In this document: positions 6,337-12,308 of the stretch, in pieces | How positions within the stretch are numbered: the stretch's first letter is position 1 | How the letters are laid out: every line of letters begins with the position of its first letter | NCBI GenBank assembly: GCA_002404675.1 | Contig: DHKE01000023.1 | Coordinates: forward strand, 1-20,860 | Direction: 5' to 3' | DNA length: 20,860 nt | Source of the DNA: Porphyromonadaceae bacterium UBA4702 | GTDB taxonomy: Bacteria; Bacteroidota; Bacteroidia; Bacteroidales; Muribaculaceae | Made by a program: the position numbers and the translations under genes | The notes under the pieces: model-generated | What the model saw: the letters and a program-made list of their open reading frames with translations, nothing else | Told to the model about the DNA's origin: nothing | Database searches by the model: none

Positions 6337-8022
6337 TTACTTGCGGATGAGCTGGCGAGGTGCAAAGTCGGTGCGGTTGCTGCCCCATGCGCGTTTCATC
6401 TGGCCGAGGGCGCGAGCGCGGCTGCGCTCTGCCTTGGCCGTAGCCTGGTCGCTTTCAGATGCGTAGTGCACTTCGCGGGTGATAGATCCTGTCATCTTGT
6501 TGCCCTTCAGGTCGCGCAGGTCGAAATCGAACTTGCGCTGTCCGTTTTCGAGCGTGGTGACTGTGAACGAGCCGCCGCAGACGGGCGCAAGAATGCTCTG
6601 GTAGCCCTCTTCGTCAGTTGAGTCTAGGTCTCCGTACCATGAGAACGCCATGCCGCCCTGGAAGTTGACGTAGCCTTTGAGACCGGTCATGTCCTTAAGC
6701 GAGTTGTCGATGGTATATGTGCCGTCCTTGATCTGATCGCCCTCGCTGAACACGTCGATTGACAGGTAGTCACCCTTGGTCATTTCGGGGTCTGAGAATA
6801 TCACCACGTGCGAATTGAGGCCCTGTATGATGTAGTCCCCGAGGTTGTAGTCCAGGATTACAGCATCGTCTGCCCACTTGCTGAACGTGTAGTCGCCGGT
6901 GAGGTTGTCGGGGCACTCAGGCTGGTTGCTGTTGTCGATGTAGTTGACTATGTAGGGTTTCTTGTCATACGAGCCGGTTATCTTGATGCCGTTGTCTGCC
7001 ACGAAGTCAAACGCGAACTTGGTGCCTCCGTCTGACACCGTGAGGGTGCCGGATGCGATGGTCGCCAGTGATATGCGGCCGTCGGCAGCAAGGTATGTCA
7101 GGTATGAGCCGGTTGCAGTCACTTGCCCGAACAGGTCCATTTTGCTGCCGCGCTGTACAGTCATGGGCAGGTATGTCTGTGCGGTAATGCGCTCGCGTGG
7201 GTCAACGGTATACACGCCGTCAGTGACGACCGGTTTCCATGTGGAGGTGTGGGCGTCGTCCTTGGGCATGAAATATGACAGGTAGAGGCAGTAGCCCTCT
7301 GTCTGGCTGCCGTCTGCGTTGAAAGTGCCGGTGAAGAACTGCAGCGAGCCGTCGTCGCAGAACGGGTTGAACCAGTTGGCCCATACGCGGCCCTGGCCTT
7401 CAGTGAACTGCACGTCCTGGTCTTCTTCAAAGTCAACTGAACCGGAAGCTCCTACGCGGAATTTCAGGTCGCCGTAATATGCAACAGCTATTTGCGTGCC
7501 GTCGAGCAGATCGAGCTCGGCGCGGATGTCGTATTTGCCGCTGTCGTGCTTCACGTCTACTGTGCCGCCGACTACATAGCCCACGGCCACGTCGTCTGTA
7601 CCCTCGTCAAAGCGTATCCATGCCGCCGAACCGGACGGGCTGAACGTGTAAGACTCTCCGTTGCCGATGCGGTAATAACCTTCGGGGAGGATTGCGTTCT
7701 GCGCCTCGTCGCTCAGTGGGGCGTACATGGAGAGTGAGACCTGGATTCCGCCTACGGCAGATGGCTGTCCTTCTGCATCGGGTTCTTCTGTCCCGATGGT
7801 GAAATCGTATGTGGCGTTGGTCGCGTTGGGGCTGTAGAGGCCATCGATGAAAGTGCCGGCCTTGATGTACTGCGGCGCGTTGGCAAACTTGATGTCGGTG
7901 ATGTCGTCAGCGGCGAACACCTTCTTCTCGCCGTCCTTGGCGGTCACGACCACCTGATAGCTCTGCGCCATGAGCGACGCGGTTGCCGCGAGGGCGCATA
8001 TAGCCAATATGTTTCTTTTCAT
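6337..8022 (-). CDS. Exported modular protein of unknown function
   Basis: A 561-residue protein I cannot assign to a named family. Residues 1-19 form a signal peptide (MKRNILAICALAATASLMA, then QS). Residues 20-47 hold the lineage motif 'V..KDG.KKVFAADDITDIKF'. Three divergent modules follow at about 57-186, 205-355 and 372-518. Each has a G(T/Y)Y or GVYTV strand, then 'SGT(L/V)TV....G..(F/Y).F...L....G..(I/M).GS(Y/I)', for example SGTLTVSDGGTKFAFDF and GGSFTVTTLENGQRKFDFDL. Beta-sandwich folding is likely but inferred. The tail (526-561) is strongly basic (KAERSRARALGQMKRAW). It is the last gene of a three-gene operon, 12 bases behind the mini-protein, and its first module resembles module type A of the 673-residue protein. 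Location is periplasmic or surface; no lipobox is seen. Confidence 0.85.
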   Translation of the reverse strand: MKRNILAICALAATASLMAQSYQVVVTAKDGEKKVFAADDITDIKFANAPQYIKAGTFIDGLYSPNATNATYDFTIGTEEPDAEGQPSAVGGIQVSLSMYAPLSDEAQNAILPEGYYRIGNGESYTFSPSGSAAWIRFDEGTDDVAVGYVVGGTVDVKHDSGKYDIRAELDLLDGTQIAVAYYGDLKFRVGASGSVDFEEDQDVQFTEGQGRVWANWFNPFCDDGSLQFFTGTFNADGSQTEGYCLYLSYFMPKDDAHTSTWKPVVTDGVYTVDPRERITAQTYLPMTVQRGSKMDLFGQVTATGSYLTYLAADGRISLATIASGTLTVSDGGTKFAFDFVADNGIKITGSYDKKPYIVNYIDNSNQPECPDNLTGDYTFSKWADDAVILDYNLGDYIIQGLNSHVVIFSDPEMTKGDYLSIDVFSEGDQIKDGTYTIDNSLKDMTGLKGYVNFQGGMAFSWYGDLDSTDEEGYQSILAPVCGGSFTVTTLENGQRKFDFDLRDLKGNKMTGSITREVHYASESDQATAKAERSRARALGQMKRAWGSNRTDFAPRQLIRK

Positions 8023-8034
8023 GTCGTCTCGTCT

Positions 8035-8520
8035 TTATTTGATGAATTTGAATGAATGGTTGGGCAGGCAGACCACGTAAACGCCGCCGGCCAGGCCGTC
8101 AACGTCAACAGTGGCGTGTCCATCTGCGTCAGAAGTCGCAGCCGCCACCTTGCGGCCGTTCATGTCGTACACTGCGACGGGCGACATTGCCGCCATGCCG
8201 TCGATTGTGATGGCCTGTGCTGTCACAGCGATTGCCAGTGCCGTGTTGTCGCCGGCAATGTTGTCAACGCCGGCCTCGTCTGCCACGAGGGACAAGCTTG
8301 TTACATCGTCCATTGCGAACTCCACTGCTGTGCCGGTCTCGACCTTGAGGGTCATGATGCCGTCGGCGAATGTGGCCGCCGGCTGGTCAGCGAATTTGTA
8401 CTGCACGGCATTGCCGTCGGCGGTGTTCACCTGCAGTATGTAGGGCATGAATACCTGCTCAGCCCCTGCCGTCACCACTGTCGCCAGAACGGCGAGGACG
8501 GCCATTATATATTTTCTCAT
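8035..8520 (-). CDS. Small exported protein with T9SS type-A-like C-terminal domain
   Basis: A 161-residue protein. Residues 1-20 are a signal peptide (MRKYIMAVLAVLATVVTAGA). Residues 28-80 hold 'LQVNTADGNAVQYKF...ATFADGIMTLKVETG...EFAMDDVTSLSLV', a short module commonly placed before sorting domains in Bacteroidales secreted proteins. Residues about 94-161 look like a type-A sorting/Por-secretion tail: VAVYDMNGRKV (115-125), GLAGGVYVVCL (142-152), ending FKFIK. There is no room for a catalytic or binding domain, so the protein is essentially a free-standing C-terminal domain. It lies 22 bases after the 673-residue gene and 12 before the 561-residue gene, in the same operon. Function is unknown. 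Confidence 0.82.
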   Translation of the reverse strand: MRKYIMAVLAVLATVVTAGAEQVFMPYILQVNTADGNAVQYKFADQPAATFADGIMTLKVETGTAVEFAMDDVTSLSLVADEAGVDNIAGDNTALAIAVTAQAITIDGMAAMSPVAVYDMNGRKVAAATSDADGHATVDVDGLAGGVYVVCLPNHSFKFIK

Positions 8521-8542
8521 GTCTTTGATGTCTGTTTATGGG

Positions 8543-10564
8543 TTATAATTCGGAGTTGATCGGGCCGGTGTATGTCATTTTCAGGACTTTGTCCTGTTCG
8601 GCGAGGTTGAGGCTGAACGCCATCGTGATGTTGTCGCCATCGTATGACACCTCCACGGTGCTGCCCTCTGCGAAGCGGAGGCTGCTGCCCAGATTGGGCG
8701 TGTAGAGGTCGATGTAGCTCTTCGGGCCGAATGTGCCGGGAGTGTTCTCGGCGGAGTAGGTGTATGTGCCGGCGGGTATGGCTGTGGCTGACGCCTCGGC
8801 AAAGAAGTCGATGGCCATATCGTAGTTCCACGAAGCATCGTTCATCTTGACGTAGAACTCGCCGTCCACGCGGCCGTTGTTGTCGATGATTTTTGGTGCC
8901 TGGCAGGTGTTGAGGTCGATGGTCTCCTTCGCGCTCTCTTCGGGGTAGTCGTGCGGGCCGCTGTATGACAGCGTTGCCTTGCGTCCCTCCTCAAGGTTGA
9001 GTGTGCCGGTCAGCACGAGGTTGCTCCCCTCGTATGCTATGGTCACGAAGCTCCCTTCCTGTGCAGTGAAATAGTTGTTCGGGGAGAATGTGTCGATTTG
9101 TGTCAGCGTGCCGAGTGTGCCGGGTGTCTTGCTCGCTGAGAACGTGTAAGTTCCGGCGGCAGGGCGTGTGGAATTCACGTCAGAGAAGATGTCAAGCCTG
9201 CCTTCAAATGTATAGCCGGCATCGTTGATTTTGATGATGTGTTCGCCGGGCTGCTGGTCGTTTACTGAGCCGATGGTCGGTTTCGCCAGTATGAGGTCGA
9301 AATCCTTGGAGGCAAATCCGCCTACAACGCCGGTGTAGACGGCGTTGAGGGGAGTGCCGTCGGCAAGGACAAGCGCCATGTCGAATGTGTATGTGCGGTC
9401 GCTGGTTGACACTGCGACGGTGCCGGACTGCAATCCGGTTGTCGTCTCGCCTTGCTTGACGTATGTGTAGCTTGGGTTGGTGTCGATGCGCAGGCCTTCG
9501 CTCGCTGCAACGGTGTAAGTGCCTTCCTCGATGAAGGTCTTCTCTCCGTACATGTCAAGGACTATCGACAGGCTCTCGTCTGCGGTCTTGAAAATAAGGC
9601 CGCGGTTCTTGCCCCCTGAATACAGGCCGTCGATTTCCATTGACGCGAGCTGGGTCTTGGGCGCTTCAAACGGGGGGAATGTGATTTCGCCGCTGTAGGT
9701 CATGTCAAACTTGCGGCCGTCGCCGGTGACGAGGTTGAACGCCATAGTGATGATTTCGCCCTCGTATGATACTTCGACAGTGCTGCCCTCGGCAAAGCGG
9801 TAGTTGCTGCTCGGGGTGTATGTGTTGATGTAGCTCTTCGGTCCGAATGTGCCGGCGGCATTGTCGCTGCCGTAGCGGTATGTGCCGGCGGGGAGCTTGG
9901 CTGTCCCGGCGAGCGCGTAGAAGTCAACGGCCATCTCGTAGCTCCAGTCAGCGTCGTTCATCTTGATGTAGTACTCGCCTTCCACGCGGTCGTCGCGGTC
10001 GTTGGTCTTGACCTGCGGGGTCTCGCAGGTGTTCAGCGTTGCGTCACGTCCTGTCAGTCCGGGCATCGCGCCGGTGTATGAGCCTTTGAACGAGTTGCCG
10101 TCGATGAGCGTCAGGTCAAAGGTCATCGTATATATTTTGCCGGCAATAGCGACAGTCACAGTTCCGGACTGCAATGCGGTGTTCACGCCCCCCTCGGAGA
10201 CGAATGAGTAGGATTTGTCTGTGTCTACGGTCATCTCGCCGTATTCTGCCTGCGCAGTGTATACTCCGTCATGGAGGTATTTGGCCATTGATGGGCCAAC
10301 CAGCCAGAGTGTGAGCGACTTCGGGTTTTCAGGGTCGGAGAACGTGGCTTCGATTGCGCCGGAGGAATATGCGCGAGCTGTGACAGCGCTGAATACGTTG
10401 TCGTCCGGGTCGGGGGCGCTTGTCTTGATGAAGGTGATTTCCTTCACCCTGTCGGCGGCAAACTTGTGCTTGATGCCGTCCGCGCTCGTCACAGTGACGC
10501 TCTGTGCGGCAGCCCCGAGAGTGCACGCCGTCGCCGTGAAGGCGGCTAAAAGTTGGTGTTTCAT
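8543..10564 (-). CDS. Exported five-module repeat protein of unknown function
   Basis: A 673-residue protein, first gene of the operon. Residues 1-20 are a signal peptide (MKHQLLAAFTATACTLGAAA). Residues 21-46 carry 'VTVTSADGIKHKFAADRVKEITF'. Five modules of about 100 residues follow in the order A-B-A-B-B: A at 65-168 and 314-415 (shared LQSGTV...YTFDMAL...Y.G), B at 195-292, 440-537 and 568-668 (shared KMNDA.W.Y.MA.DF, PAGTY, TFGPKSYI, RFAEGSTVEVSY). The second and fifth modules are close copies, also in DNA. The chain ends soon after the last module, with no anchor or sorting tail. A promoter lies 45 bases upstream. Not recognised as a named family; cell-envelope or extracellular location is inferred from the signal peptide. 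Confidence 0.85.
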   Translation of the reverse strand: MKHQLLAAFTATACTLGAAAQSVTVTSADGIKHKFAADRVKEITFIKTSAPDPDDNVFSAVTARAYSSGAIEATFSDPENPKSLTLWLVGPSMAKYLHDGVYTAQAEYGEMTVDTDKSYSFVSEGGVNTALQSGTVTVAIAGKIYTMTFDLTLIDGNSFKGSYTGAMPGLTGRDATLNTCETPQVKTNDRDDRVEGEYYIKMNDADWSYEMAVDFYALAGTAKLPAGTYRYGSDNAAGTFGPKSYINTYTPSSNYRFAEGSTVEVSYEGEIITMAFNLVTGDGRKFDMTYSGEITFPPFEAPKTQLASMEIDGLYSGGKNRGLIFKTADESLSIVLDMYGEKTFIEEGTYTVAASEGLRIDTNPSYTYVKQGETTTGLQSGTVAVSTSDRTYTFDMALVLADGTPLNAVYTGVVGGFASKDFDLILAKPTIGSVNDQQPGEHIIKINDAGYTFEGRLDIFSDVNSTRPAAGTYTFSASKTPGTLGTLTQIDTFSPNNYFTAQEGSFVTIAYEGSNLVLTGTLNLEEGRKATLSYSGPHDYPEESAKETIDLNTCQAPKIIDNNGRVDGEFYVKMNDASWNYDMAIDFFAEASATAIPAGTYTYSAENTPGTFGPKSYIDLYTPNLGSSLRFAEGSTVEVSYDGDNITMAFSLNLAEQDKVLKMTYTGPINSEL
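8561..8863 (-). repeat. Module B copy 3 in the exported repeat protein
   Basis: Encodes residues 568-668. It is close to the module at 9689-9982 in both protein (TFGPKSYI, RFAEGSTVEVSY) and DNA (for example atgtagctcttcgg and gtcgatggccat-like stretches), which indicates a recent internal duplication. Confidence 0.75.
9689..9982 (-). repeat. Module B copy 1 in the exported repeat protein
   Basis: Encodes residues 195-292, the closest relative of the copy at 8561-8863. The middle B copy (8954-9247) is more divergent but keeps PGTLG, the GTYTFSA strand and the S..TIAYEG...L.GTLNL ending. Confidence 0.75.
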
Positions 10565-10609
10565 CTTACGGATTTATTTAGTTTGTAATTGCTTATTCTT
10601 CCCACATTA

Positions 10610-10639
10610 CAAAGTTACTGCTTCAAACGCAATTTCAAA
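10610..10639 (-). promoter_or_regulatory. Promoter of the exported-protein operon
   Basis: TAACTTTG (10610-10617, minus strand) is a perfect TAnnTTTG box and TTTG (10636-10639) lies 18 bases upstream. Transcription would begin near 10603, about 39 nt before the ATG at 10564. Confidence 0.7.
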
Positions 10640-10706
10640 GTTCTTTCCGATAAAATAAACCGAAATAAATACCAACGAATTGCAAGGCGGGGCGTGGCTG
10701 CATGAT

Positions 10707-10728
10707 GGGATGCGGCATGCCGTGTCCC
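10707..10728. repeat. Degenerate REP-like palindrome
   Basis: ggatgcggc and gccgtgtcc (10708-10716, 10719-10727) around a 2-base centre match the arms of the elements at 57-76 and 14960-14979 with a few substitutions. The GTAG neighbour is lost on both sides (GATG or CAGG). It lies between the xerD stop and the promoter of the exported-protein operon. Confidence 0.55.
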
Positions 10729-10755
10729 CTGGTTGCGGAAGCGGACATTGCCAGT

Positions 10756-11736
10756 TTACCGGGCGAAATGCGGGTGGTGGGCGAGCAGTTCGTGGCGCAG
10801 GCGGGTGTTGTCTACGTGGACGTATATCTCTGTGGTGGCGATGCTCTCATGGCCGAGCAGCTCCTGAATGACGCGCAGCGACGCGCCTCCCTCGAGCAAG
10901 TGGGTGGCGAATGAATGGCGCAGCGTGTGGGGGCTGACCTCCTTGGTGATGCCGGCGGCTGCTGCGAGGTCGCGGACTATGTAGAAGACCATGACGCGCG
11001 TCAGCGGCTTCCCCTGGCGGCTGATGAACAGGCAGTCCTCCGCGCCGGGTCGGATTTTGCCGTGCGACCGCTCCTCGAGGTATGAGCATATCAGCTCCAC
11101 CGCCACCGGCGACAGCGGCACGAGGCGCTGCTTGCTCCCCTTGCCGTCCACTATGGCATACCCGTCGTTGAGGTTCAGCCGCGAGATGCGCAAATCCGTC
11201 AGCTCGCTCACACGCAGCCCGCTGCCGTAGAGCGTCTCGATTATGGCGTTGTTGCGCAGCGCGTATCGCTGTTTCGGGTCTATCGCCGCTATCATCGCGT
11301 TTATCTCCTCTACGTCAAGCACTTCGGGTAGGTGTATGCCGATGTTGGGCGACTCGATGAGCGCCATGGGGTCGGAGGCTATGTATCCCTCGATGAGCAG
11401 GTAGCGAAAGAATGAGCGCATGCCGGCCATGATGCGGGCTTGCGAGCGGCGGCCGATGCCGAGGTCGTCGAGGTAGCCCAACAGGCAGAGGATGTCCTCG
11501 TGGCACACCTCGGACAGCGCGATGGCGTTCATGGTGAAGTATTCTGCCGCACGCGCAGCGTCGCGCCGGTACGCCTCGCAGGTGTTTGCCGACATTCCGC
11601 GCTCGAGCGTCAGGTAGGACACGAAATCGTCCACCAGCTGCGCGTCGGGCTTCAGAGGACGCAGGGGAGCGGCCTCGCCATTCCCGGTCACGTCGGGCAA
11701 CGCGCGCGAGCGTCGGTATGCAGTGCTGTTTGTCAT
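10756..11736 (-). CDS. xerD: Tyrosine recombinase XerD
   Basis: A 326-residue site-specific recombinase that, with XerC, resolves chromosome dimers at dif. The core-binding domain covers about 30-130 (DFVSYLTLERGMSANTCEAY) and the catalytic domain 140-326. All active-site residues are present: Arg175 (YGSGLRVSEL), Lys199 (GKGSKQR), His270 and Arg273 (HTLRHSFATH), His296 (LLGHESIATT) and nucleophile Tyr305 (EIYVHVD). Spacing equals E. coli XerD offset by 26-27. The first 28 residues are an extension beyond the E. coli protein. The start is nevertheless supported, because its ATG overlaps the TGA of the upstream gene (ATGA at 11733-11736), indicating translational coupling. Whole-gene integrity and housekeeping motifs argue for XerD rather than a mobile-element integrase. 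Confidence 0.92.
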   Translation of the reverse strand: MTNSTAYRRSRALPDVTGNGEAAPLRPLKPDAQLVDDFVSYLTLERGMSANTCEAYRRDAARAAEYFTMNAIALSEVCHEDILCLLGYLDDLGIGRRSQARIMAGMRSFFRYLLIEGYIASDPMALIESPNIGIHLPEVLDVEEINAMIAAIDPKQRYALRNNAIIETLYGSGLRVSELTDLRISRLNLNDGYAIVDGKGSKQRLVPLSPVAVELICSYLEERSHGKIRPGAEDCLFISRQGKPLTRVMVFYIVRDLAAAAGITKEVSPHTLRHSFATHLLEGGASLRVIQELLGHESIATTEIYVHVDNTRLRHELLAHHPHFAR

Positions 11737-12290
11737 ATCACGACTGTGTATGATACTTTCGTTACGCGGCTGTCTATTACGGCAATAAGCGCGTCTGTGC
11801 CAGCCAGCAGCACGCCGTATGGCATCGCGGCCCGCACAGTTTCAATGGCTGCGCTGTCTATGCCGAACACTGCGGCTACACTGCCATCGGCAAGTTGTCC
11901 GGTCACCTCTTGCGCCAGCCTCGCAGCTGACAGTTTGTCGTCTGTACAGCCGACTGTCAGGCTCGGCTGTCCGCTCGCGGCACTCGCTTGCGGAAGTGCG
12001 GTTTCTACGGCGACGGCATACTCTCGCGGCAGCGTGCCGAACAGGCGTACTGACGGTCTGGGGTAGCGCGCGGCGAGGCGGTGCAGCATTTTAGCCCGGC
12101 GCAGCCGGCGGCGGCAGTCACCTGCTGATGCGTCGAGGGCATCGGCGATGTCGGCGTAAGCGTAATAGCTGTATCTGTCCATCAGAACCGAGCGGACGAG
12201 GCGGTACGCCAACGGCGAGTGTACGCCGAACCCGCATGAGTGCCGGCGGCGTTTGTACCCCTCTGCCAACAGCCCGAGCAGTGTCGCCAT
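11733..12290 (-). CDS. Degenerate methyltransferase-like protein with HSP motif
   Basis: A 185-residue protein. The N-terminus holds RRRHSCGFGVHSPLAYRLVR (residues 14-33), the 'GxGVHSPF' motif I associate with a Bacteroidetes family annotated as SAM-dependent methyltransferases. In those proteins a glycine-rich SAM loop follows; here the corresponding place reads RLFGTLPREYAVAVETALP, without an intact E/D-G-x-G-x-G. It is also short for that family (usually about 230-250 residues, from memory). So it may be a pseudo-enzyme or a separate subfamily. There is no signal peptide or membrane helix; many Arg residues lie at 60-85. It lies 18 bases after the yfhO-like gene and overlaps xerD by four bases. 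Its function is unknown. Confidence 0.72.
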   Translation of the reverse strand: MATLLGLLAEGYKRRRHSCGFGVHSPLAYRLVRSVLMDRYSYYAYADIADALDASAGDCRRRLRRAKMLHRLAARYPRPSVRLFGTLPREYAVAVETALPQASAASGQPSLTVGCTDDKLSAARLAQEVTGQLADGSVAAVFGIDSAAIETVRAAMPYGVLLAGTDALIAVIDSRVTKVSYTVVI

Positions 12291-12308
12291 AACCCTTACG
12301 TGCTGTTG

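Noticed and set aside
10756..11736. xerD-like gene as an integrase marking a mobile element
   Set aside because: The full XerD signature set and close spacing to E. coli XerD fit the housekeeping recombinase. No attachment repeats, excisionase, relaxase or phage genes are nearby.
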